Shown: positions 42,291 through 52,588 of the stretch, piece after piece
Layout of the letters: the number at the start of each line of letters is the position of its first letter
How positions within the stretch are numbered: the first letter of the stretch is position 1
From: Mycobacterium lepromatosis
GTDB taxonomy: Bacteria; Actinomycetota; Actinomycetes; Mycobacteriales; Mycobacteriaceae
Length of the DNA stretch: 64,000 nt
Direction of reading: 5' to 3'
NCBI RefSeq assembly: GCF_000975265.2
Contig: NZ_CP083405.1
Coordinates: 2,356,001 to 2,420,000 of the forward strand
Position numbers and translations under genes: made by a program
Notes under the pieces: generated by a model
What the model saw: only the letters and a program-made list of their open reading frames with translations
Databases searched by the model: none
What the model was told of the DNA's origin: nothing

Positions 42291-42559
42291 CTAACACGGC
42301 CTGGATCTGGCCGCTGAACTAGTTCCTCGATTTACACTCCGCAGTCCTTGACTCAGGATGTCGACCGGTCGTTGGAAGCGATTCACGTCTGCTGTTGCTA
42401 CACGCACCATCAGACTAGATTTCTGGCGGATTCTCCTGCGGTGCGCAATGCCAACAAGATTCGGTGATTGTCCGGTAGTAATGCCAATACACTAGCCAGA
42501 TAGTACAACACTAGATGACATCGCGAAGCGACTACGCTGTCACCATCGGTGAGTCTAGG

Positions 42560-43215
42560 CCATGCGCGCAACCTGTCGATGAGCTGGTCATGGCTTGGCG
42601 AGCTGTGCGCCCGCGGTGGAGCGGCACAGTATATGCCCGCTCAGCATCTGGATCTGAGGAAAAGTCGCCTGTGCGGCGTGGTACTCACTTGGCCACAAGA
42701 ACCAACGGGGGAATTCGTGTTGTTGGCTGCCCTGAATTTCACCAAGAGCGCAGGATGTTCGACGACCGAGATATCAAGATCACGCAATCGTAAAAGATCA
42801 GCAAGGTCCACGGTACTTCCGGTCATGATGAAGATCCGGGGGTACAGATCCGTAATCGATTCACGCACCGCTGTAACGCATGCACTCAAGCAAGCAGTCA
42901 TAGATTGCCGTAGTGAAGCCAATTCGCAGCCGACGTAGTAGGCCGCTTAGCCGAGCAGCTTCTTCGAACAATCGGTCGGTGTCCCCAACAACAAGGCAAA
43001 CGTGCGAGAGTAAGGGCAGCTCCATGGATTGGTCACCACGACGCCTGTGGGCTTGCGCTCGAATAGTGACAGAAGCAACGTCTGCTCCAGCCGTCGCATT
43101 CCCTGAGAAACCAGGGGACTCAGTCACTCCCAGAACGTCAGAAGCGCGACCAAAATGGCCACTTGCTCAGCGACGGCGACAAAGTAGCGCAAGTGCCTGA
43201 TCACGTCCAAGAATC
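42560..43215 (-). pseudogene. LysR-type transcriptional regulator pseudogene
   Basis: The minus strand from 43215 reads HLRYFVAVAEQ, GMRRLEQTLLLSLFERKPTG, then in another frame DTDRLFEEAARLSG, RLRIGFTTAIYDCLL and ECMRY, then GSTVDLADLLRLRDLDISVV. This is the winged-helix N-terminus, linker helix and start of the effector-binding domain of a LysR regulator. Several frameshifts (about 43120, 42970, 42900) disable it. It lies upstream of and in line with the beta-lactamase-like remnant, so it may have regulated it, as AmpR does, but this is inference. Confidence 0.6.
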
Positions 43216-43436
43216 AATGAACCCTTCCACGCCCATCGCAGGCAATAATTACGCTTCCTAAACCCTGCTGAAAAGCATTTATACACATTGGTTCACACTA
43301 TGAACGGTTTAGCGAAATAGGCGCATAGCCAGGTTCCGTGCTTGACTACCCCCGTCACAACCAAAACCTGTGTCGCTCGAGGAGGAACATAGACGCAAGA
43401 CATGGGGATTGTAGCCATAGATATATGCAAAATACC

Positions 43437-44200
43437 GTATCGGACGAGACCGTCATGGCCTCGGTGAGACTCAGTTGGTCAACCGATCCCCAACACTTGA
43501 TCGGTCTGATCTGCAAAGGCCTGATGACCGGTCTGATAGCGGCTACGGCGGTAACAGTACCGGCGTACCGGTGCAGAGAAGGGTCCAAGCCGACCCTGGT
43601 CCGCTCCGACGGAGCGCTGACTGTTCTCTGGCTCGGGTCGACTCACTGCCACACTGACGCCTCCCTGGTAGCAAACCCTGAATTAGGCACTTTGACAGGC
43701 CAAGTTGCCGACACGATGACCGAGCAGCTCTTGTGGACGCAAGGCGAGCGAGTACCGATAGAGCCCAGATCAACCACTAAGGTGATGATCGCAGCCGCTG
43801 CACTGCTAACGCTCAATCGCGATGCTCAGCTCACGTGTCGTTATCCCTGCCTGAGCCAACAGGCCAGCACTAATCATGTTAATCGGTGTAGGTGACTCCA
43901 GCCCTCTGAGCGGCGCCACTTGATAAGCAAAGTTGGCTTACCGACGCAACACACATCGGCGACCTAACCCAGCAGGTTCGCTGCAGCGGCTGCACCCCGA
44001 CTTCTATACAGGTGTACGCGTTGCAGTTCTCCGGCGCCGAAATGGCTCCGGGCTAGGACCTCGCCGATACCGACGGTAGATGTCGCCCCTATCGAATTCG
44101 GTGATGCTCGATGGTGGACGGACCCAACCTGCCACTGCTGACTCGGCTTGTTAGCACACGCTAGCCCTTGATGCCTACCACACACTCACCAACGCACTCG
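43437..44200 (+). pseudogene. D-alanyl-D-alanine carboxypeptidase (PBP4-type) pseudogene
   Basis: The decayed gene of a PBP4-like DD-peptidase resembling Rv3627c. An open stretch to 43895 has a membrane signal anchor (GLMTGLIAATAVTVPAY) followed by LVANPELGTLTGQVADTMTE and LLWTQGERVPIEPRSTTKVM with the SxxK active-site motif STTK, then AAAALLTLNRDAQLT. After a frameshift only fragments remain (FSGAEMAPG near 44030, VAPIEF near 44085). It probably became redundant with an intact paralogue elsewhere. Confidence 0.72.
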
Positions 44201-44552
44201 GGCAACACAATACGGAGATCGCAGCACTCCAGCAGCAATACGAACAGTTCTAAGTACAGTACGGTAAATCAACGGATTTCTTTATTTTTCGCGTGTTGCA
44301 GACGATTTCTAAGTTGACTCCGTGACATCAACAGCAACCGATCACCAGCAAACCGAGTCAGTTCAACAGAAGCTATTTTGTACATATTAGCGCGAATCAA
44401 CGAGTCGCCATATAGTTTTGAGCTGATACGGTTTTCGTTTAACCATGCGTCTCGTCCATCCGAAGCTTCTACGCATCGAAGTATCGACCTAGGCACAGCG
44501 AAACATCACAGTCCCCTCGATTGTTCGGTTTAGCAGCGGAATCGAAGTCGCG
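44201..44552. other. No recognisable feature
   Basis: About 350 bp. A short plus frame (LDAYHTLTNALGQHNTEIAA) ends at 44253 without family resemblance. A 75-codon minus frame at 44269-44496 has no support. Confidence 0.4.
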
Positions 44553-45400
44553 GTGGAATCCATCCAAGCTTCCCATGAGTGCTTCTTCAGCTGGTTAGCT
44601 CCCGAAATAGCCATTCTAGAGGATGACACAAAACGAATCACGATAGGATGGAAACAGTCTCAGCCGCAATTCACTGATGGTCGGACAGCACAACACGGCG
44701 TGTTACAACCAACCGACGGGTACCTATCCGGCTACGGCCATGGTGACCGCGTGCGGCAGCTCGATGACACCCAGGCAAATCAATGTGATACCGAGCAAAC
44801 AGCCATGATCGACATCGACCACCATGCGCGCTCAACTCGTGTATACGTCGGCGAACAGCTTGGCTTCGATAACTACAGTGCCGATTTCTTCTTCTACTAC
44901 TATAGTATTATTGCGTTGGCGACCTACTCTATAACCTCCTCGTGTCGTTCCAGCACCTCGCCCAAGGCAATTGTCGCAACAACGACGTGGTCGAGCATGG
45001 TGCCACTTTTTGCATTGGGTACGGCAAGCTCGTTTGTAGCGCTGTACCGCGTCGCAGGCGTTCCTGCCCGCATAGCGTTTCAGACGTTGCCTTCCCGGAT
45101 AAGGAGTTTCTTTTCTCCGGAGATCGGGGCCATTTGGGGAAGTAGGTCCGGCCGCTGACGTGGCACTCGCTGGGCAAAGCCTATCTGGGCAAGAATTAGG
45201 TGAAGCTGGGCACCACCATTGACGCACCAACCACCGTTCGCCTAAGCAAGCCATAGCGGCAGGGATTCGACGAGGCGATCGATATTCCGGAGATCGAGAA
45301 ACCCGTCGTGCATCAGAACAGCAGCTAGAGAGACTACCCCGCCAAAATGGCGCAATGGTATGATGAAGTCGCTCCCTGCAAGCGTAGAGACATTGAAGGC
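44553..45400 (+). pseudogene. Unrecognised decayed gene
   Basis: Plus-strand segments that look coding occur in different frames: DKEFLFSGDRGHLGK near 45098-45140, RPLTWHSLGKAYLGKN near 45150, GFDEAIDIPEIEKPVVHQNS near 45265-45325, and RDYPAKMAQWYDEVAPCKRR to 45400. They form a plausible continuous C-terminal region of one protein with stops inside. I cannot name the family. In M. tuberculosis the genes between purQ and Rv0794c lie here, so it may be one of Rv0790c-Rv0793. Confidence 0.35.
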
Positions 45401-45699
45401 TGAAGTATGACAGGATTATTGGTTAATGTAGCAGACAATCACTCACTGCAGCAATACTCGCCACCCAAATTGGTTGCAAGCACCTCAGTGGTGGTTAGTG
45501 CGCATCGCTAAGCGAATTCTCGACAGATTCTTAGATGCCCCTCTACCTCAACTCCAAAAATCAGCCAAGGCAACAGCGCTAGCATAGCTCGCCTGAATGA
45601 GCTTAGTTAGGTGAGCATCTGTCTGCTAGGCTGGCCCAGAACTACATACGCACTCACGCACGGCGGTATATCGTATATCCACGACCAGCACGATAGCGG

Positions 45700-46133
45700 A
45701 TTCTTCTTTGTCACCAATGCCCATGCCTAGCGGCCGCATCTACAGCTTAAGGTCTCCCGCTAACCCGGCGAAATATTCACGACTCAAGTTGTACCACATA
45801 ACTTCTTTTCCGCAGCTGACAACACCCGACTAGCACATCTCGCCGATACGTGAAATCAGCCACAAATGCGGAGTCACTGAAATCGTGCACGGACCCTCTG
45901 GTCCGCAGCACATCAGTGTTGATACGCGCAGCTCCCAACGAATCCAAGATCGCATTCGGTTCGAGGACTTTGCTTCCTTCCTCGACCAAGCCCTGGCGGC
46001 CGCTGCCGATCTGTTCGCTGTGTTAACAACGGTTGGCAATGTACCGCCGGAAATGCATCCGCTGCTCCGCCACGCCGGTTTATTGTACTCCGATTTCAGC
46101 GGTCTCCATTGTCGAATTACGCAGTGCTGCTGA
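45700..46133 (+). pseudogene. Probable Rv0789c-position pseudogene
   Basis: A plus frame ending at 46133, tail to tail with purQ, reads IRFEDFASFLDQALAAAADL and VPPEMHPLLRHAGLLYSDFS and looks like authentic protein. The sequence before 45885 is interrupted. The position matches Rv0789c, a conserved hypothetical gene convergent with purQ. No function can be proposed. Confidence 0.4.
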
Positions 46134-46142
46134 ATTTTTTCC

Positions 46143-46817
46143 TCAGGAAGCCAGCACGGAATCTAAAACTGAATAGAATAGCCCAAGGCCGTCGTCGGAG
46201 GGGCCGGTCAACACCTCGACAGCATGCTCGGGATGCGGCATCAGCCCGACAACTCTGCCATTAGCTGAGCTGATGCCGGCAATATCGCGCAGTGAACCGT
46301 TGACGTTGTCGTGGTAACGGAACACCACCCGACCCTCACCGTCTAGCTCATCGAGCACGTCCTCGGATGCCACGTAGCGTCCTTCGCCGGACTTCAACGA
46401 TACCAACAAATCAGCCTCGGACTCGAAGCGCGATGTCCACGCCGTCGAGGTCGAGATCACCCGCAGCCACACATCGCGACAGATGAAACGCAAACCAACG
46501 TTGCGCGTAAGGGCTCCCGGCAGCAGGCCCGCCTCACAGAGCACCTGAAAACCGTTGCAAATTCCCAATACCGGCATGCCGTGCTGCACGGCATCGACAA
46601 CCTCGGTCATTATCGGGGATAATCTAGCGATCGCACCGGCCCGCAGGTAGTCACCATAGGAAAACCCGCCGGGTACCACCACAGCGTCAACACCCTTGAG
46701 GTCGGCGTCAGCATGCCACAGGCTGACCACCTCGGCGCCGACATGGCGCGCCGCGCGTGCGGCATCCACGTCGTCCAGTGTCCCCGGAAAGGTGATAACA
46801 CCAATCCGCGCGGTCAC
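46143..46817 (-). CDS. purQ: Phosphoribosylformylglycinamidine synthase I (glutaminase)
   Basis: The class I glutamine amidotransferase subunit of PurSQL; it supplies ammonia to PurL. It is 224 residues with the GTG at 46817 ([20 protein letters not shown]), the same length as in M. tuberculosis. The nucleophile lies in [20 protein letters not shown], the oxyanion text in [18 protein letters not shown], and the His/Glu dyad in [14 protein letters not shown] overlaps the purS TGA (gtga), showing translational coupling. The convergent remnant at 46133 ends 9 bp away. Confidence 0.95.
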   Translation of the reverse strand: MTARIGVITFPGTLDDVDAARAARHVGAEVVSLWHADADLKGVDAVVVPGGFSYGDYLRAGAIARLSPIMTEVVDAVQHGMPVLGICNGFQVLCEAGLLPGALTRNVGLRFICRDVWLRVISTSTAWTSRFESEADLLVSLKSGEGRYVASEDVLDELDGEGRVVFRYHDNVNGSLRDIAGISSANGRVVGLMPHPEHAVEVLTGPSDDGLGLFYSVLDSVLAS

Positions 46818-47053
46818 TGCAATTCCCGAGTTATCGTCCAATCCTCGATCACGGTGTTCGCCAACAGCGACTCCGCGATCGCGGCAAGCTCAGAGTCATC
46901 AACTGTATCGTCAATTTCTAGCTCAAACCTCTTGCCTTGACGGACATCTGATATTCCGGTATGGCCAAGCCGTCCCAGTGCACTGGCAATCGCCTGACCC
47001 TGCGGGTCGAGAATTTCTGATTTAAGCATCACATGCACGACCACCCGGGCCAC
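46814..47053 (-). CDS. purS: Phosphoribosylformylglycinamidine synthase subunit PurS
   Basis: A small 79-residue subunit that bridges PurQ and PurL for ammonia transfer. The family text is [39 protein letters not shown] and [18 protein letters not shown]. It starts with GTG at 47053 (MARVVV) and overlaps purQ by four bases. Nothing intact lies upstream, so a promoter should lie just right of 47053 in the otherwise decayed DNA. Confidence 0.95.
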   Translation of the reverse strand: MARVVVHVMLKSEILDPQGQAIASALGRLGHTGISDVRQGKRFELEIDDTVDDSELAAIAESLLANTVIEDWTITRELQ

Positions 47054-47059
47054 GGGCGT

Positions 47060-47870
47060 TCCTCCTCAGATCGGACCGATCGACGCCAACTCTACCGGCG
47101 AACCGTCCGGCCCTGGCTGCGCGAGTAGCACCGCGATACCCGCCCACTATGCCACCAGTAATCAAGCTCACAACCACGATCACCCGTATCGCACTCGGAG
47201 TACACAGTCGTTGACATGCAACTGACGCATTTCAGCCATTCCTGCCTATCTGCTTAGTTCGACCACACAGCCGTACTCTAATCTAGTCTTGATATGTACT
47301 AGCACAGTTTCGAGGGAATGATTGGAATATCCGCGGTCCTGATTACCCATAAACTCCCGACCACATCGATGTCACGCGGTTGCTGTCGCTGCTCGAGGCC
47401 AACCCCGGAAGTGCTGCTGTACGCAGACCAGCGGACAACTTAGGTGCACCGTGCCAGACGGTGCACGTCGGCGGAGATTTGTCGACCGGAGAATTGGCCG
47501 TCCTGGCCATCGGTGGACAGCACGCGGTGCTCCCCACCCGGACATCCCTGTAATAGAAGACTTTAGCATCTGACCGGCGACAGCGACCCTCCTGCCAGGT
47601 TGATACATCCCGGTGACGCACTGTTCGTTACAGGCGAGCCGGTGGACGTATTGACCAATCCGACGGCGGTCCCATAGATGAAGATTTCCGAGGCGATCGA
47701 CTATCGGTGGGCGGTGGCACTGGCATACACGGCGCCCATCCACCAGAGGTCATTACTCCTGATGCGAGGAGCATCTACTCTAACCGGTTCACCTAGATGA
47801 CGAGCACCGACTTTCCGATGTTGCCAGAAGAACACACAGTCACCTTCTAGCTGTGGCTAAGTAATATCAT
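47060..47870. other. Decayed stretch upstream of purS
   Basis: Plus-strand text DHIDVTRLLSLLEANPGSAA, GAPCQTVHVGGDLSTGELAV and LAIGGQHAVLPTR (47361-47550) is good-looking but unrecognised coding sequence. MKISEAIDYRWAVALAYTAP follows near 47680. M. tuberculosis has Rv0786c and Rv0787 here. It also should hold the purSQ promoter close to 47053, which I could not define. Confidence 0.4.
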
Positions 47871-48300
47871 CGGCAACCCAGCAACCGGAGACCCGACCGG
47901 AAAAGATGCATTCACCCAGGAATGTGCCATACAAGGCCCGGTAACCATACACGCCGTTGCTGAATCCGTCCCCATCTCGTCCCGGCCACGTACAACCCGC
48001 TAAACGGGGTTCCATCGGCCGTTATCTGCATTGCTTTCAAGTCAGTATCGATGCCAACCAATATCTTTCGAGTCAGGATGTGCCACTTGACCGCAATCAT
48101 CGATTTTGACTTTGGATCAACTAACCGGTGCGGTGCTGTCACCCGGGTGCACCGGCCGTCCAGATAGCCCGGGCAACGCAGATCACACGTAACATAAAAC
48201 ATCTTTGCTGAACCTGTTCGACACCTCACGGTTGGGCGCGATCGTCTCAGCTTGCACCGGTCCGGGCAGACTAGCTTGGGATCGGAGCGCAGCAACTCCG
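47870..48300 (-). pseudogene. FAD-binding dehydrogenase (Rv0785-like) pseudogene, C-terminal part
   Basis: The minus strand reads MIAVKWHILTRKILVGIDTD, then TADGTPFSGLYVAG, then in a new frame GFSNGVYGYRALYGTFLGEC and IFSGRVSG. This is the C-terminal FAD-closing end of fumarate-reductase/ketosteroid-dehydrogenase-type flavoproteins (GLYAAGE...GYRALEGTFLGG). It matches Rv0785 by position. The N-terminal two thirds, which would lie at about 48.3-49.6 kb, are not readable. Confidence 0.68.
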
Positions 48301-50000
48301 TTACATTTTTCCTGTTCAGATCAGAGTTCTGCTTCTAGCCGGATAACGCAAATTCCTTCTCAATTATCTTGGCTTTCCGTATGAACCAGCTGCCATCATA
48401 GCAAGATTTGATGACGTATTTCTAAGGTGCCGAGAATGTCGAACTGGGATGCCACGGGACCGGCAACGTTTACTAGCCGCAACCAGTTACAACGACGACG
48501 AACCCATACGGATTCGGATGCCTTGGCGCGACCAGATCGAATCGTAGTTGGTGATGCTCTCGGTGTAATGCCGCATTCGGTCCGGGTTGATCACCCGGGT
48601 GCCAGCCTTCTGAGAAATATCGATAATCCTACCGTACAACATGAGCCGTTACGCTGCATAGTATCTGCTAGGTGACACGCCCATCCGCTCAGGTCAATTA
48701 TGACGTACCGGCTCGTGTTTGCCACCGATTCCACCACCGATAATGATCACCACTGAAGAACTAAATTCGGATTATTCCAAGTATTTTGGTTATTGTGCAG
48801 CACTGCGCTGCTGGGCCGAAGGCTTAAGTAACGTGCCTAGAACTCCAGTTATCGCTCTACCCTCGACGATTTGATCGTCGACTTGGTGACGGTGCGCTGC
48901 GCGCACCGTCGAAAGGCCACACAGCTGAAGTGCGAAAATCTCTACCAAAACGGGCACGGTACTCCACGTCATGGGGAAGCGGGGTACCGCGTTACCGTGC
49001 TCCTGTGCGTCAGTACAGCTGCGCTCAAACTAACCCACCAGCGGAAAAATTTTCAGGACCTGAGCCCGGAACCAACTGCGCTTTTCTCCGGCCACGAAAT
49101 CGACATAGGTGTTCCTATTGCCAATAATCCTCGGGTAAATCAAAGTCCGCCTTAATGCTTTTCTACCCCCCTACGCTCGACAGGACAAGAAGCCTTCTCC
49201 GATATCCAGCACGCGGGCACGGACGGTCTCATTCCGTACCAAATCGGTGACCAGTTAAAATCGGCAAAAAACTAAATCATTCCGCGACAACGACTTGGCC
49301 ACACCTGGCGACACCACCCAGCCCAGTGCCGCGAATAGTCACGTACGGAACCCGAAGTGTTCAAGTACCCGATCGGCGACTATCAGTCACAGGTGATCCT
49401 CGTGTGCACGCAGTATTGCAAACTCGCCACGCCACTTCTTGGTTTCTACACCGTCGTAACCGTGCAGCAAGAATAGCGTCGCAGCCGGACGGTCGAGCAG
49501 TCAACCACTCGACGGTGTACGGGTCGCGGTCGAGCCGAAAATAACCGCTGAACCGGGATATCAACCAGCACCGGCACCAAGCATCCATCTGCGTGTAAAA
49601 CGCGTCGACATCGACCAGGGTGCGCTGCCCGAGACCGACACGATCAGTTTTCCAGACACATTCGTAGTGTGCCGATCCGACACGTCAGGACGACGAAGTA
49701 CACGCGGACAGTAAGCGTATATCCGCCCCCCTGTTGCAGCGCAGGGTGTCAGCTTGGAGCAAGAACGTTGAGCCAAGCATAAATTTCGGTCCAGCGACCA
49801 ACCAGATTCACAGCCAGCCAGCAAACTTCTACCAACGTCGGTGCTGGCAACCGGTACCAAATCATATTCAGCAACGCCGTAGACAAGGCACATTCCACAT
49901 CGGCCGACGCTTCGCAATCCGCCACTACGCAAGCGGCTGGGGACCGGCAGCGATCACTATCCCGACAGTCTGGAGACCAGGCTCTTCCGAATGGCCGGTG
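48301..50000. other. Long unassigned decayed stretch
   Basis: About 1.7 kb where no family could be recognised on either strand. It should contain what is left of the Rv0785 5' part and Rv0784. Two adjacent small hairpins lie at 48863-48881 (8-bp arms) and 48888-48910 (10-bp arms). Open frames up to 123 codons (49561-49932, minus) lack any convincing motif. Confidence 0.45.
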
Positions 50001-50019
50001 TCTGTATAGTTGCCTAAGT

Positions 50020-51465
50020 CATGGCGGTTCTGGATATCACCGTTCTCAGCGTCGCGCAACGCGCTTTTATCGTCCAGTTCAAGTCTACCCAAGCCATCAT
50101 CACGTGTACCATGACCGGCTACATGTTGGCGCTGGCAACCATGATGCCAATCACCGAGTGAGCAGCTAATCGATTCAGAACCAAAAGGCTTTTCATGAAT
50201 TCACTCGCAACGTTAAAGCTACGCTCGCCGCTGGGTTAGGTGGAGCTAAAAATATTCTTGCTCATAAGATTTCGTGCTTATCAGGTTATTGGCGATGGAA
50301 TTTATTACTATGAACCGAGCAGTAGGATCAACGCAGCTGGGTCACTTAAATAATGTGTACTGGGCATCCCGATGTTGCTGGGCCCAATCGGTGGGCCAAT
50401 CCTGGGTAGCTGGTTGATAGACTCCTACGACTGGAAGTGGATCTTCCTGCTCAACCTGCAGTTGGGCTGTGTGCATTCGCTTTGAGGCACTAGTGTTCGG
50501 AAAAGATCACCCAGTTCCATCGGAGACACTCGACTGCGTCGACGTGCTGCTGTCGCCCGGCGTGGCAGCATTCCTGTACGAGGTGTTGTCCATCCCGGGC
50601 CGTGGCACTGTGGCCGATCGCCATATGCTAATATCGTTAGTCACCAACCTGGCGTTAATCATCGCCTTTGTCTTGCAAGCCTAGTTTCGCGTCGATCACC
50701 CACTGATCGACCTGCGACTGTTCAGCAACCAGGTAATCACCCGAGCCAATGTCACGATGCTCATATTCGCTGTCGCATTTTCGGCACCGACCTGCTGCTG
50801 CCGCGTTACTTCCAGCAAGCGCTACACGACACGCCGATGCAGTCTGGTGTGTACATAATTCTCCCACCGGCTCGGCGCCACGCTGGCGATACCATTTGCC
50901 GGACGTTCATGGATAAGCGGGGGCCGGACAAGAGCGTGTTGTTGGACATAGGGTGATATACGTGGGTTGGGCACGTTCACATTCGGTGTCGCCAAGCAGG
51001 CCTACTACCTCCCGACGCTGCTGGCCAAGATAGTGATCATGGGCTTGGGCATAGGATGCAGCCATGCATACCGATTTCGGGGTCGTCTGTGCAAGCGCTA
51101 ACCCCGCATCAGCTCGCCCGCGGAACGACGCTGACCAGCGTCAACTAGCAAGTGGGCTGCTGATGGAAACCATGTTCGTGTCGGTCGTGTTGACCCAGCC
51201 AGTTCAATCAAAGCAAAAATATCACCACCGCAAACAGGCTCACGGGCGCAAAGCGCAATACCGTCCAAAGCTGGATACTGATTTACCCATCAGCAATTCC
51301 TTTCCAAACTCTCTCCCCGATTTCTCGGGCATTGTGCTAAAAAACTTTTCGCACGTCTACGCAGCGGTACTCGCCCTGGCAGTCGTCTTAGTAGCGTCGA
51401 CCACCACTCCGGCGATCTTTCTACCGAAGAAGCCACCGGACCAAAAGCTAACGCTTACCAATTAA
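50020..51465 (+). pseudogene. emrB: Multidrug MFS transporter EmrB pseudogene
   Basis: A decayed 14-helix drug/proton antiporter (Rv0783c-like). The text runs LDITVLSVAQRAFIVQF near 50026 (equivalent to LDSTIVNVALP), GYMLALATMMPIT, NRFRTKRLF (motif A, GxxxDRxGxK), then LGIPMLLGPIGGPILGSWLI and DSYDWKWIFLLNL (motif C) near 50370-50460, TDLLLPRYFQQALHDTPMQS near 50790-50840, and a final helix AVLALAVVLVASTTTPAIFL to 51430. There are stops and frameshifts throughout. Confidence 0.8.
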
Positions 51466-51511
51466 TCCAGCTTATCCATCGAATAACATCATCGCGATCC
51501 GCGTAACGGTG

Positions 51512-52040
51512 TCATGGATCCATCGATCGAACTTTATTATTGACCATGTAATTGAGCCAAAACATCGAAAAACCATGTACCAGTGACCAAGCCACCAACT
51601 GAGGGCCGACCGGGTCGGTATGTGCATTACAGTCCAGCAACGTAGCTACACTGCGAGCCAGTTCGGAGCCGGCAGCGGCCTCGGTGGTGACGAATTCATC
51701 GTTTGAGGAATCCAGCAGAGATTTGGCGAACATCACCTGTGTAGTGGCCGGGGTGTTTGAGAGCAAACCGCATATAGGCCACGGCAGCGTCGGCGAATTG
51801 GGGCCGGGCAAAGATGAGCGCCTCTGTGAGTAGCTGAAATCCCCGCATCGCGAGTGCGGTGAAAGAGACCTCGCGATCGGTAAAATAGCACGCAGAAGCA
51901 ACCTATGACACGCTCACATCCCGGGCCAATGAACACAGCAAGAAGCGACAGGCACCGCGCTCGGCCGCCAGGCGGGCGGCTTCAGTGAGTACTACAGCCC
52001 GCAGATCGCCGCGATGCTAGGTCGCACGGTCCACGGAGCT
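51512..52040 (-). pseudogene. TetR-family regulator pseudogene
   Basis: The minus strand shows a degraded N-terminal helix-turn-helix region (GRARCLSLLAVFIGPGCERV near 51960-51900). The C-terminal TetR/WHG domain follows: GFQLLTEALIFARPQFAD-like text, ALKHPGHYTGDV, KSLLDSSNDEFVTTEAAAGS, ELARSVATL, GPQLVAWSLVHGFSMFWLN. The phases differ among these pieces. It is convergent with emrB; TetR proteins often control such pumps, so this may have been its regulator (inference). Confidence 0.65.
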
Positions 52041-52099
52041 AGTATAGCGCTCGAACTTGACAGTGGCTAAATTACCGCCTACTTGAGCCGTGAAGAAAC

Positions 52100-52588
52100 T
52101 AGGCAATGACTATATTGGCTGGATTGAGAGAAATATTGTGATGGCTCCATCGATCACCCTACTGGTGGACAGCATTACTGCCAGGATTGTCGGCTAGCTA
52201 GTCGTGGGCTTGGTCAACAACTGGACCGAGGCACTTGCCGTCAGCGTGGCGGTTCTGTTTTCCTTATCAGGATGACGCACTTCGCGCTACCGATGCGACG
52301 CGATCTGATCGCGATCGTGCCGTCCAGGTTGTCCGTGCCTAATCTGCCTGGTCAGCGTTCCCGAGGTGCTCGATACCGTGCGCTGCAGGACTGTTACTGA
52401 CCGTTACTCGCATAGCAGCCGCAGTGTGCTTGCTGGCGCTGATGCTGACTATGTTCCCGTTCAACATCTACGCCGTGCTAATGCCCCATCTGCTTAATTC
52501 AATGGTGACGTGGCTACTCCTGCGCACCGCCACCGAGGTCATCTACCTCGGTGGCGGTGCCATACTGGTCGATGTCGACAGCAGCTAG
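52100..52588 (+). pseudogene. DoxX-like small membrane protein pseudogene
   Basis: Plus-strand pieces MAPSITLLVDSITARIVG near 52140 and then LTVTRIAAAVCLLALMLTMF, PFNIYAVLMPHLLNSMV and [17 protein letters not shown] at 52396-52560 resemble DoxX/DUF4267-type four-helix membrane proteins (MFPANIYxA motif). Several stops lie in between. The 3' end overlaps the ptrB end on the opposite strand by about 75 bp. Confidence 0.45.

Noticed and set aside
52100..52588. DoxX-like frame as a living gene overlapping ptrB
   Set aside because: In-frame stops separate the segments; only a remnant is credible.
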